DNA of 64,000 bases. Source: Paracoccus sp. (in: a-proteobacteria). GTDB lineage: Bacteria > Pseudomonadota > Alphaproteobacteria > Rhodobacterales > Rhodobacteraceae. The notes beneath the pieces are model-generated. The model was not told the origin of the DNA. It saw only the letters and a list, made by a program, of their open reading frames with translations, and did no database searches. The translations under genes were made by a program, and so were the position numbers. Positions 28,645 through 35,895 of the stretch are shown here, piece after piece (position 1 is the first letter of the stretch; every line of letters begins with the position of its first letter). The stretch is from the NCBI RefSeq assembly GCF_030538695.1, contig NZ_JAUNTN010000016.1, forward strand, positions 31,385 through 95,384, read 5' to 3'.

Positions 28645-29106
28645 TCAGCCCATCAGCTTTTCCTTGACCATCGGGCCGACCGCGCCAAAGTCCATCTGGC
28701 CGGTATAGCGGGCCTTCAGTTCCGCCATCACCCGCCCCATGTCGCGGATGGATTCCGCACCAAGATCGGCCACGACCCCGGCCACCGCCTCACGGGTTTC
28801 ATCGGCACTCAGTTGCTTGGGCAGAAACTCTTGAATGATCCCGATTTCATCGGTTTCCTTCTCTGCCAGCTCCAGCCGTCCGCCTTCCTCATAGGCACGC
28901 GCCGATTCCTGACGCTGCTTGACCATACGCGACAGGATCGCCAGCAGGTCGTCATCGGACAGGCCCTTGTCGTCGCCGTCGCCCCGCGCAGCAATTTCGC
29001 GGTCCTTGATCGCTGCCGAGATCAGCCGCAGCGTGGACAGCCGTGCCGTTTCCTTGGCTTTCATTGCGTCCTTTGTTGCCGCCGCAATACGCGCTTTCAG
29101 GTCCAT
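28645..29106 (-). CDS. GatB/YqeY domain-containing protein
   Basis: This 153-residue protein is a stand-alone YqeY domain (MDLKARIAAATKDAMKAKETARLSTLRLISAAIKDREIA). The C-terminal part is like the GatB tail (IGIIQEFLPKQLSADE ... VMAELKARYTGQMDFGAVGPMVKEKL). It may bind tRNA or tRNA-dependent amidotransferase partners; the role is uncertain. It is divergent from carA across 137 bp, an arrangement frequent in alphaproteobacteria. Confidence 0.92.
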   Translation of the reverse strand: MDLKARIAAATKDAMKAKETARLSTLRLISAAIKDREIAARGDGDDKGLSDDDLLAILSRMVKQRQESARAYEEGGRLELAEKETDEIGIIQEFLPKQLSADETREAVAGVVADLGAESIRDMGRVMAELKARYTGQMDFGAVGPMVKEKLMG

Positions 29107-29243
29107 GACCTCATCCTTTCAAACCGAGACAGCCGATCTAATGTGTCGAACCCTTCCGTTCAAGCCTGCATCCGCCGGTTCCGGCCTTGACCCGCGCGGC
29201 GCAGGTCTTTAGGGTCCGGCCAATTTCAGATTTCAGGTGCTTC

Positions 29244-30392
29244 ATGGCCGATAAACCCACCGCCTGCCTGGCGCTTGCCGATGGCACGATCTTTTATGGC
29301 CGGGGCTTCGGCGCCACCGGCGATTGCGTGGCCGAACTGGTGTTCAACACCGCCATGACCGGCTATCAGGAAATCATGACCGACCCCTCCTATGCCGGGC
29401 AGGTCGTGACCTTTACCTTTCCCCATATCGGCAACACCGGCATCACCCCCGAGGATGATGAGGCGCCCGAGCCTGTCGCCGCTGGTATCGTGGTCAAATG
29501 GGACCCGACCGAGCCGTCGAACTGGCGCGCCAGTGCCGATCTGATCGACTGGATGACCCGGCGCGGGCGCATCGGGATCGGCGGCGTGGACACCCGCCGC
29601 CTGACCCGCGCGATTCGCCAGCAAGGCGCGCCGCATGTGGTGCTGGCGCATGACCCGAACGGCAATTTCGACATTGAAGCGATGGTTGCAAAGGCGCGTG
29701 GCTGGTCGGGATTGGTCGGCCTTGATCTGGCGAAAACCGTGACCTGCGCACAAAGCTATCATTGGGACGAAGGCCAATGGAACTGGCCCGGCGGCTTCTC
29801 GCGGCCCGCCACGGACCGCCCGTTCAAGGTCGTGGCGGTGGATTACGGCGCGAAACGCAACATCCTGCGCTCGCTGGCGCAGGTGGGCGCGGATGTGACC
29901 GTTCTGCCCGCCACCGCCACCGCCGAAGATGTGCTGGCCCATAACCCCGAAGGTGTGTTCCTGTCCAACGGTCCCGGCGATCCTGCGGCGACCGGCGAAT
30001 ACGCGGTGCCGATGATCCGTGACTTGCTGAACAGCGACCTGCCAATCTTTGGGATTTGCCTTGGCCATCAAATGCTTGCACTGGCGCTTGGGGCGTCTAC
30101 CGTCAAGATGGGCCACGGCCATCATGGCGCGAATCATCCGGTGCGGAACAATGAAACCGGCAAGGTCGAGATCACCTCGATGAACCACGGTTTCGCCGTT
30201 GATGCACAAACCCTGCCCGAAGGTGTGGCTGAAACCCATGTCAGCCTGTTCGACGGCAGCAATTGCGGTATCCGCATCACCGGCCGTCCGGTGTTTTCGG
30301 TGCAATACCACCCCGAGGCCAGCCCCGGCCCGCAGGACAGCGCCTATCTGTTTCAGGACTTTGCCGATGCCATGCAGGTACGGCGGGGATAA
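29244..30392 (+). CDS. carA: Carbamoyl-phosphate synthase small chain
   Basis: This 382-residue glutaminase subunit feeds ammonia to CarB for arginine and pyrimidine synthesis. The N-terminal CPSase domain has ALADGTIFYGRGFGA and EIMTDPSYAGQVVTFT. The class I amidotransferase domain has FLSNGPGDP, the catalytic Cys in FGICLGHQMLALAL and the His/Glu pair in VQYHPEASPGP. The start at 29244 (MADKPTACLAL) is the family start. carB is not in the window. Confidence 0.96.
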   Translation: MADKPTACLALADGTIFYGRGFGATGDCVAELVFNTAMTGYQEIMTDPSYAGQVVTFTFPHIGNTGITPEDDEAPEPVAAGIVVKWDPTEPSNWRASADLIDWMTRRGRIGIGGVDTRRLTRAIRQQGAPHVVLAHDPNGNFDIEAMVAKARGWSGLVGLDLAKTVTCAQSYHWDEGQWNWPGGFSRPATDRPFKVVAVDYGAKRNILRSLAQVGADVTVLPATATAEDVLAHNPEGVFLSNGPGDPAATGEYAVPMIRDLLNSDLPIFGICLGHQMLALALGASTVKMGHGHHGANHPVRNNETGKVEITSMNHGFAVDAQTLPEGVAETHVSLFDGSNCGIRITGRPVFSVQYHPEASPGPQDSAYLFQDFADAMQVRRG

Positions 30393-30404
30393 AATCTGCG
30401 GGCG

Positions 30405-30420
30405 TTAACCTCGTTTTAAC
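30405..30420. promoter_or_regulatory. CtrA-type binding site upstream of the glycosyltransferase gene
   Basis: TTAA-CCTCGTT-TTAAC matches the alphaproteobacterial CtrA consensus TTAA-N7-TTAAC exactly. It lies 45 bp before the start of the glycosyltransferase gene, close to a suitable promoter position. CtrA in Rhodobacterales controls motility, GTA and some surface functions. Binding is inferred from the motif. Confidence 0.55.
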
Positions 30421-30464
30421 GATTGTTGTGCGATCCCTGTCCGTAACAGGACAGGAAACGCCCG

Positions 30465-31514
30465 ATGACCGCCATCGCCTTTGCACGGCCGCCTATAGAT
30501 GAGACCCCGATCAGGCCGCAGGATGTCACCTCGGCACTGACCGATCTGCGCCAGCGTGACCAGCGTATCCTTGGGCAAATCCTGCTGGATCAGGGCGCAG
30601 TTGACCCCGGCAACCTGTTCCGGGCCGTCCTGCTGCGCGAGCATGAGGCCGTCCGTCTGGGTGAGATTCTGCTTGCCCACGGCTGGGTTGCGCCCGAGGC
30701 GCTGACCCGTGCGCTTTGCGTGCAATGGCGGACGACCTCGGTTGATCTGGCGACGCTGCCACCCGATCCACGGCTGATCGACGCGGCCGGGGCGGACCTG
30801 TGCCTGACGCTGGGGCTGGTGCCATGGCGGCGGGTGGGGGGCGTAACCTATGTTGCAACCTCGCGCCCCGACGGGTTCGAGGCTGCCCGCGACCGCCTGC
30901 CCGCCGATTTCGGCCAGTTGCGGATGCTGCTTTGCACCGAGAATCAGGCGCAACAGGCGGTGCTGAACACCCGCCGCACCTTCCTGATCCGGCAGGCCGA
31001 AAACCGGGTGCCGGACGATCAAAGCTGCCGCACCCGCAATGAACGCCGGGTGGCAAATCTGGCGCTGGCGGTCATGCTGATCGTGGCCGCCTCGGCGGTG
31101 CTTGTGCCGGTCTGGCTGATGCTGGCACTGACCTTTTGGGTGGTGCTGACGCTGATCGGGCTGACCGCGCTCAAGCTGACAGCCTTTATTGCCAATGTCC
31201 GCGCTGACGCCCACCGCCGCCGAAGCCCCGCACTCGCCCCGTTCAAGGGACAACTGCCGCTGATTTCGGTGATGGTGCCGCTGTTTGGCGAAAGCGATAT
31301 TGCGGGCAAGCTGGTCGGGCGGCTGTCCAAACTGCGCTATCCGCGTGAGCTGACCGACATCCTGCTGGTGATCGAGGAAACCGACCAGATGACCCGAACC
31401 GCGCTGGAAGGGGCTGTTCTGCCTGACTGGATGCGCGTTGTGATCGTGCCGGACGGGCCGATCAAGACCAAACCACGGGCGCTGAACTATGCGCTGGACC
31501 AAAAAGCCGCTTAA
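30465..31514 (+). CDS. Glycosyltransferase family 2 protein with MshEN-like N terminus, truncated by the prophage
   Basis: The visible 349 residues have an MshEN/GspE-N-like region (about 35-165, with RLGEILLAHGWVAPEALTRALCVQ), a type that can bind c-di-GMP. Two TM helices follow (about 200-245), then the first part of a GT2 domain (QLPLISVMVPLFGE, LRYPRELTDILLVIEE, KTKPRALNYALD). GT2 domains of this type continue after PRALNYAL with a D-x-D-containing segment; here it is replaced by QKAA and a stop, so the C-terminal half is missing. The break coincides with the prophage start. Probably non-functional in this lysogen. Confidence 0.85.
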   Translation: MTAIAFARPPIDETPIRPQDVTSALTDLRQRDQRILGQILLDQGAVDPGNLFRAVLLREHEAVRLGEILLAHGWVAPEALTRALCVQWRTTSVDLATLPPDPRLIDAAGADLCLTLGLVPWRRVGGVTYVATSRPDGFEAARDRLPADFGQLRMLLCTENQAQQAVLNTRRTFLIRQAENRVPDDQSCRTRNERRVANLALAVMLIVAASAVLVPVWLMLALTFWVVLTLIGLTALKLTAFIANVRADAHRRRSPALAPFKGQLPLISVMVPLFGESDIAGKLVGRLSKLRYPRELTDILLVIEETDQMTRTALEGAVLPDWMRVVIVPDGPIKTKPRALNYALDQKAA

Positions 31515-31618
31515 AAATCAGCCGCGAAGCTGCCAATTTGATACAAACCGCCCCTATTGTTTTATAATAATTTTTGCCGGAAATTGTATCACCCAAACCC
31601 GCCAGAATCGGAATAATC

Positions 31619-31954
31619 ATGCTGACCATCATCGCCACCGCCCTGACCCTGACCGGCTACACAATCGTTGACGGCGACACGCTGCGTCACGATGGCCGCG
31701 ACCTGCGGCTTTGGGGGATCGACGCGCCAGAGCGTCAACGGCCCGGCGGTCAGGCAGCCCGGCGAATGCTGGATCGGATCACGGACGGCCAGCCGCTGAC
31801 CTGCGACACCATCCACATCGACCGATACAACCGCCCGGTTGTGCGCTGCGCGACCCCAGCCGGGGTTGATCCGGCCTGTGAGATGGTGCGCAGCGGCCAC
31901 GCCCGCGACTGGCCCCGCTACAGCGGCGGGCATTATGCAGGCTGCGGGCGGTAA
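31619..31954 (+). CDS. Thermonuclease (SNase-like) family protein
   Basis: This 111-residue protein carries the staphylococcal nuclease-like core: TIVDGDTLRHDGRDLRLWGIDAPE (the Asp residues bind metal in the family), then QAARRMLDRI and the Arg of DRYNRPVVRCAT. It is short for SNase (about 140-150), ending soon after RYSGGHYAGCGR, which is also seen in alphaproteobacterial phage members. A TTGATA/TATAAT pair at 31538-31568 (19-bp spacing) could drive it. It is the leftmost phage gene. Confidence 0.8.
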   Translation: MLTIIATALTLTGYTIVDGDTLRHDGRDLRLWGIDAPERQRPGGQAARRMLDRITDGQPLTCDTIHIDRYNRPVVRCATPAGVDPACEMVRSGHARDWPRYSGGHYAGCGR

Positions 31955-31960
31955 AAAAAA

Positions 31961-32078
31961 ATCGCATCAGGTGCATTTTCTCACTTGCATTACTAACATT
32001 GTGCAAGTATAACTAATTTATCAGCAGAGAGCTGATACGGGACGCACCGCCGCACGGGTGCAGGAGACTAAGACCATG
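31961..32078 (+). promoter_or_regulatory. Promoter/leader module, copy 1 (direct repeat of 34881-34998)
   Basis: This 118-bp block aligns without gaps to 34881-34998 with about nine mismatches. It holds a GTGCATTTT element (31971-31979), a -35 TTGCAT (31985-31990) and a -10 TATAAC 17 bp later (32008-32013). The dyad CTTGCA-N12-TGCAAG (31984-32007) spans -35 and spacer. In the leader are a hairpin TATCAGC-AGAGA-GCTGATA (32019-32037), a GCACC/GGGTGC hairpin and an RBS AGGAG before the ATG at 32076. Confidence 0.75.
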
Positions 32079-32429
32079 GACATCAAGATCATCGCCCCTG
32101 CCTTTGCAACCGTCCAGTTTGAAACCACCTGCGACACCCCGGCCCTGACCGGATCGGAAAAGCAGATCGCGTGGGCCGAAAAAATCCGGGCCAAGCGGAC
32201 CGAGGAACTGAATACGCTGGTCAGCGACACGATTCACGGGATGGTCAAAACCAAGATGATTTTTTCGGACGACGCCGCGCGGATCGCCGCCGCCGAAGCC
32301 GCTATCGCTAAGTTTTTGGACCTCGCTGGCGCCGCCATCAACCGCGTTATGACCGAAACCAGCGCCGCCGCTTGGATTGACCAGCGCGACACCCCGACCC
32401 GCAAAGTGTTCGGAGCGCCCGGCCAATGA
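32076..32429 (+). CDS. Hypothetical phage protein (left-arm operon, first gene)
   Basis: This 117-residue soluble protein is not recognised. Residues 27-45 (GSEKQIAWAEKIRAKRTEE) resemble the start of small phage proteins that read KQ..WA.KIR. The rest is helical (AAEAAIAKFLDLAGAAINRVM) with a C-terminal WIDQRDTPTRKV. It is translated from leader copy 1, and its stop overlaps the next start (ATGA). Confidence 0.7.
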   Translation: MDIKIIAPAFATVQFETTCDTPALTGSEKQIAWAEKIRAKRTEELNTLVSDTIHGMVKTKMIFSDDAARIAAAEAAIAKFLDLAGAAINRVMTETSAAAWIDQRDTPTRKVFGAPGQ

Positions 32430-33133
32430 TTAAGACCATCGCAACCATCGCTGATCGGCAGGCCATGCCGATCAGCACCATTACGGTCGCCGCCCCGCTG
32501 GGGGCTGCCATTGGAAATATTGTGATCCAATGGGCAGGGATGCAACCGGCCAGCGCCAACGAGGCCGACAACCTGCCCAATAGCGTGACGGCCATCGAGA
32601 TGGAAAAGCCCGCGCCAGCGATCCAGACCACCACCATGACCGCCGCCACCGAATCAGAGATCATCGCCGCCGCATGGGCGCTTGGTGCCTGGGACATCAG
32701 CCGCACCGCAATCCCGGCTGGATACCAAGGCCCGCTGCCCCCGCACCTGGGCGATCTGGCGGATGCCGCCCGCGAATCCGGCTATGTAACGTGGATGTTT
32801 AAGCCGATCTTGGGCGGTCCAGAGTTGCGAGCTAAGGCCAATGCGGCCAAGGACGCCAGCCTGACCCCGATCATGCTTGGCCGGTCAGGGCCAGCGCCGG
32901 ACATCACGATCCCCGCAATCACCCCCGGTCGCCAACACCTGATCCGACTGGGAGAGCCAGTCGAGGCCAAGGCGCGGCTACCACGCCCCTGCCCACGAGC
33001 CACCCGCAAACAGCGATGGGCGATCATCTGTATGCGCCGCAAGCTGGACGAGGCCGGGGCACCACTACCCGCCAGCCTCACGCGGGCAGAGGCCAGCGCA
33101 ATCATCGCGGACCTGCAAAGGCGGCTTGCATGA
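32426..33133 (+). CDS. Hypothetical phage protein with DUF3072-like C terminus
   Basis: This 235-residue protein is not recognised as a whole. The C-terminal 42 residues (TRKQRWAIICMRRKLDEAGA, then PLPASLTRAEASAIIADLQ) fit the small DUF3072-type pattern, T..Q...I..L....G..LP..LT.AEAS..I..L, seen as an accessory module in many proteins. The N-terminal 70 residues are low in structure. It is coupled at both ends by ATGA overlaps. Confidence 0.65.
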   Translation: MIKTIATIADRQAMPISTITVAAPLGAAIGNIVIQWAGMQPASANEADNLPNSVTAIEMEKPAPAIQTTTMTAATESEIIAAAWALGAWDISRTAIPAGYQGPLPPHLGDLADAARESGYVTWMFKPILGGPELRAKANAAKDASLTPIMLGRSGPAPDITIPAITPGRQHLIRLGEPVEAKARLPRPCPRATRKQRWAIICMRRKLDEAGAPLPASLTRAEASAIIADLQRRLA

Positions 33134-33567
33134 GATACCTCAACCACATCACGATGACGACTGGCCACCTGATGCAGCAGCATCGACGGGACGCCGACGC
33201 CGATGCTATCGCACGGGTGTCCGCCATGCTGGACTCTGCCCTGATCGGCGGACGGCCCGAGGTGCTGGACGGCACAATCCTCAAAGCAACGCACTTTGGC
33301 CCGCACCTGCTGGCCACCCTCTGCCTTGGGGTCGCGCCGATCATAACCACCGGCGTTGCCAAGCGCCCACGCGCTGCACGGCGGTTTTGGGGCGACCTCA
33401 TCACCACCGCAACGGTGCCGGTTACTGTTACCGCCGACGATATGCCCGCGCCGCCATGGATCGCCGACCGGATCGAGGCGGGCGCAATGCACCGCCCGGA
33501 CATCTTGCAATGGACAGGCAGTTGGGCGGCGGTCCTTGGATGGGCCTGGATGGAGTATGCACGATGA
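33130..33567 (+). CDS. Hypothetical phage protein (left-arm operon)
   Basis: This 145-residue soluble protein is not recognised. It begins MRYLNHITMTTGHLMQQHRRD and has a Trp-rich C terminus (PPWIADRIEAG ... WTGSWAAVLGWAWMEYAR). The start overlaps the previous stop (ATGA) and the end overlaps the HTH gene (ATGA), so all four genes 32076-33767 are translationally coupled. Confidence 0.65.
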   Translation: MRYLNHITMTTGHLMQQHRRDADADAIARVSAMLDSALIGGRPEVLDGTILKATHFGPHLLATLCLGVAPIITTGVAKRPRAARRFWGDLITTATVPVTVTADDMPAPPWIADRIEAGAMHRPDILQWTGSWAAVLGWAWMEYAR

Positions 33568-33767
33568 CCCCGATCACTGACCCCCGCCCCTTTGCCGAGG
33601 TGCTGCGCGACTGGCTGGACCGCAACGGCCTGACGGCTTACGCCGCCGCCCCGGTCCTTGGCACCACCGAAAGTAGCATCGGGCGCTGGCTGGCTGGACG
33701 CCCCTGCGCCCACGAACGGGCCTATCGCGGGCTGATTACCCTGATTGACGGCAACCCCGCAAAATAA
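33564..33767 (+). CDS. Small HTH DNA-binding protein
   Basis: This 67-residue protein consists almost wholly of one helix-turn-helix: FAEVLRDWLDRNGLTAYAAAPVLGTTESSIGRWLAGR, similar to Cro/XRE-type domains. It is the last gene of the first left-arm operon and is followed by another promoter of the same family (33778). It may regulate that operon; inference only. Confidence 0.72.
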   Translation: MTPITDPRPFAEVLRDWLDRNGLTAYAAAPVLGTTESSIGRWLAGRPCAHERAYRGLITLIDGNPAK

Positions 33768-33777
33768 TTTCGAGGCG

Positions 33778-33820
33778 GTGCAATTTTCTGCTTGCACCCC
33801 GCAATTTCCCACTGTAAGAA
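33778..33820 (+). promoter_or_regulatory. Left-arm promoter of the shared phage type
   Basis: GTGCAATTTTCTGCTTGCAC (33778-33797) matches the element in the two leader copies (GTGCATTTT..CTTGCAT). TTGCAC would be the -35; the best -10 17 bp later is TAAGAA (33815-33820). The leader also ends in AAGGAGCGCAGACC-ATG, like AGGAGACTAAGACC-ATG of the copies. Confidence 0.55.
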
Positions 33821-33869
33821 ATATGTAAGGGCAGACAGAGGGTCAGCCCGAGCTTAAGGAGCGCAGACC

Positions 33870-34154
33870 ATGACCACCTATATTTGCATCGCCGCCGCCA
33901 ACGCCACCACCGAAATGCACGAAGGTGCTGATCTCGTGCAGGCTATTCAAGCCGCGCTGGTCGCTCGCGACATCACCGTCACCGCCACCGAAGTGCTGCC
34001 CCTCGGCGGCACCCGCTATATCCGCCGGGAAACGGACCCGGAAGATTTTTGGGCCGCCCAAATGGACCACGCTATCGGTGACAACGATGAGTGGGGCTAC
34101 GGGGCCAGCGTGGACGAGGCGATGGCAATGGCCCAGCCGGAGATCGACGAATGA
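33870..34154 (+). CDS. Hypothetical phage protein
   Basis: This 94-residue acidic protein is not recognised. It starts MTTYICIAAANATTEMHEGA and continues with a predicted alpha/beta pattern (ADLVQAIQAALVARDITVTATEVLP) and an acidic end (EDFWAAQMDHAIGDNDEW). RBS AAGGAG. The stop overlaps the next start (ATGA). Confidence 0.65.
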   Translation: MTTYICIAAANATTEMHEGADLVQAIQAALVARDITVTATEVLPLGGTRYIRRETDPEDFWAAQMDHAIGDNDEWGYGASVDEAMAMAQPEIDE

Positions 34155-34855
34155 AATCACCGAAAAAAACCACCAACGCGCCCCTGTTCCGGGGCGCGTC
34201 ATCGCATGATGAGCCTCGGAAAAACGCAATCCGGCCTTGGTCGCGCCAAGGGGTGCGGCTGGGCATAAAAATGCATTACAACATCAATGACAGCAATGCG
34301 GCAATCGGATGGGTGCTGATGCGCATGGGGCCGGATGCTGTCGCCCAGGGCGAGGCCCGAGTGCCGCAGGCGGATGCGCCGCAACCGCGCCCCCTGACAC
34401 ACGCCGAACGCCGCAGTTTGCGCGAGGATTGCGGCCTGTCCCGGCGCGAGGCTGCCGAATGGCACGGCGTGAACGAGCGGACAGTAGGTTATTGGGAGGA
34501 TGGCGCGGGCACCCCCAATGAGGCGGCGGATATGGATATGATGATGCTGCGCCTGCAACTGGATGCGGCGGCGGGCCAAGTTGTCAAAACTGCAAGGGCC
34601 GTCATCAAGGCCCACCCCGAAATCGCAGGCCAGCCGGTTGAGTTGGTCAGGTATAAGCCCCACGATTACCCCCGCACACAACAGGCTCGTGAGGGCCTGC
34701 CGCACGGTGCGCACAACCGTCTTACCAACCTTTCTGCCGAGGCGCTGGCCCGCGACGGAATCGATTCGACTATCGTTTATCGGGGCGCTGGCGAATGGGA
34801 GGCCACGCCGCCGCCAGAAGGGTTTTCGGGGGCTGCGCCGGATTTCATGCGCTGA
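34151..34855 (+). CDS. HTH-containing phage protein
   Basis: This product has up to 234 residues. The recognisable part is an XRE-like helix-turn-helix: LTHAERRSLREDCGLSRREA, then AEWHGVNERTVGYWEDGAGTP (about residues 94-135). A helical segment rich in Met follows. The start at 34151 overlaps the previous stop; a start at 34271 (MHYNINDSN) is equally possible, since the first 40 codons contain a strong hairpin (34176-34199) and look unconserved. Confidence 0.65.
   Translation: MKSPKKTTNAPLFRGASSHDEPRKNAIRPWSRQGVRLGIKMHYNINDSNAAIGWVLMRMGPDAVAQGEARVPQADAPQPRPLTHAERRSLREDCGLSRREAAEWHGVNERTVGYWEDGAGTPNEAADMDMMMLRLQLDAAAGQVVKTARAVIKAHPEIAGQPVELVRYKPHDYPRTQQAREGLPHGAHNRLTNLSAEALARDGIDSTIVYRGAGEWEATPPPEGFSGAAPDFMR
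34163..34199 (-). terminator. Possible terminator for leftward transcription
   Basis: A perfect 9-bp stem (ACGCGCCCC 34176-34184, GGGGCGCGT 34191-34199) is followed on the minus strand by TGGTGG and then seven T. It could stop leftward read-through from the late operon before it crosses the left arm. The six-base gap before the T-run weakens the call. Confidence 0.4.
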
Positions 34856-34880
34856 CCGACGCGATGGGGGCGATAAAAAA

Positions 34881-34998
34881 ATCGCATCAGGTGCATTTTT
34901 ATGCTTGCATTACTAACGCTATGCAAGTATAACTAACTTATCAGCAGAGAGTTGATACGGGACGCACCGCCGCACGGGTGCAGGAGACTAAGACCATG
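34881..34998 (+). promoter_or_regulatory. Promoter/leader module, copy 2 (direct repeat of 31961-32078)
   Basis: Same architecture as copy 1: GTGCATTTT (34891), TTGCAT -35 (34905-34910), 17-bp spacer, TATAAC -10 (34928-34933), dyad CTTGCA-N12-TGCAAG, leader hairpin TATCAGC/GTTGATA, GCACC/GGGTGC hairpin, AGGAG RBS, ATG at 34996. The changes cluster between the boxes and in the dyad centre. One change turns a G-C pair of the leader hairpin into G-U, keeping the fold. Confidence 0.75.
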
Positions 34999-35328
34999 AC
35001 CACCGCAACCACCATCACCGTTCCCGCCTCGATCCGCAGCGACATTCTGGACGCGCTGTTCGTCCGCGTCGAGGACGCCGCGAAACGCTTTGTTGACGCA
35101 GAGCGCGGCGAGGCCAAGTTGCAGGCCGCCATCGATGAGGCCAAGGCAGCCGGACGGGACACTTTTTTCGAGGATGCGCTCATGACGCTGCCCGGCACGG
35201 CAGAGTTTGACCGCATCGGGCGCGACTGCGTGGATACCATCAAACAACTGGTTGCAGGCACCGACAACGATTTTGTCTGGGAGTGGGAGCGGCACGTGGA
35301 TTTTGCCCGCAACCGCGCCCAGGACTAA
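34996..35328 (+). CDS. Hypothetical phage protein (from leader copy 2)
   Basis: This 110-residue acidic protein is not recognised. It opens MTTATTITVPASIRSDILDA, then long helices (VEDAAKRFVDAERGEAKLQAA), ending VWEWERHVDFARNRAQD. The sequence differs from the other protein expressed from the same leader type (32076), so the leader has been reused for unrelated genes. It is the last rightward gene before the convergent late operon. Confidence 0.65.
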   Translation: MTTATTITVPASIRSDILDALFVRVEDAAKRFVDAERGEAKLQAAIDEAKAAGRDTFFEDALMTLPGTAEFDRIGRDCVDTIKQLVAGTDNDFVWEWERHVDFARNRAQD

Positions 35329-35357
35329 AGCAAAGGGGCGGGCCAAAGGTCCGCCCC
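35328..35357 (-). terminator. Terminator at the end of the late operon
   Basis: GGGGCGGGCC-AAA-GGTCCGCCCC (35335-35357) forms a 10-bp stem with one G-U pair, followed on the minus strand by TTTGCTTT. It lies between the convergent last left-arm gene and last late gene. The rightward side has no T-run, so it mainly serves the late transcript. Confidence 0.7.
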
Positions 35358-35362
35358 CCACC

Positions 35363-35887
35363 TTACAGCCCCGCCCGCCGCAGGGCCTCGGCCAGAGCGC
35401 CGGACAGGGCGTCACCATCCGCCAGCGCGGCCAGATCGCCGGGTGCTGCCCGCTCGATAGCCTCGATCAGCTTGGATTCGGCCATCTCACGCAGGTGCCC
35501 CCGTGCATCGCCCACGCTGTCCATGCCAAAACGCCGCAGGGCGTCACCCGCGCCTTGGTCGGCGTAGGCCAGCATCTGCTCGATCGCCAGATCAATGCGG
35601 CGGCCAATCGGGGTGTCGGCGGCAGCGGTCAGCATCCAGCGCAGCCCGACGCGGGCGGCATTTTCCATCGTCACTTGCAGGGTGTCACGGGCGGCGCGGT
35701 CCAGCGCGACCCCGGTGATCTTGGCAACCACCGCAGACAGGGCGGACACAACCACCGTCGCAACAGCGGTCACAACCCACGCCAGCGCCTGATCGGCCAG
35801 CGCCGGGATGCTGGCTGCCGCGACAGCAGCGGCAGGGGCGGTGATAACGGCGGCCATCGCCGCCACGGCTTTAGTCGTCAAACGCAT
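35363..35887 (-). CDS. Phage membrane protein, possible lysis-associated
   Basis: This 174-residue protein has two hydrophobic stretches (about residues 5-27 and 33-57, AWVVTAVATVVVSALSAVVA), followed by a helical cytoplasmic or periplasmic region (GRRIDLAIEQMLAYADQGAG, later LREMAESKLIEAIERAAPGD). The start at 35887 follows GAGGTATCAC; an ATG at 35899 overlapping the endolysin stop is an alternative. Position after the endolysin suggests a lysis or phage-surface role; not recognised as a family. Confidence 0.6.
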   Translation of the reverse strand: MRLTTKAVAAMAAVITAPAAAVAAASIPALADQALAWVVTAVATVVVSALSAVVAKITGVALDRAARDTLQVTMENAARVGLRWMLTAAADTPIGRRIDLAIEQMLAYADQGAGDALRRFGMDSVGDARGHLREMAESKLIEAIERAAPGDLAALADGDALSGALAEALRRAGL

Positions 35888-35895
35888 GTGATACC

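Noticed and set aside
32076-33767. A toxin-antitoxin or defence system in the left-arm operon
   Set aside because: One gene has an HTH and one a DUF3072-like tail, but no toxin or nuclease motif could be found in the neighbours, so no system is claimed.
31961-34998. A CRISPR array or att repeats formed by the two 118-bp copies
   Set aside because: Only two copies, almost 3 kb apart with genes between them, each ending at a start codon; they are promoter/leader modules.
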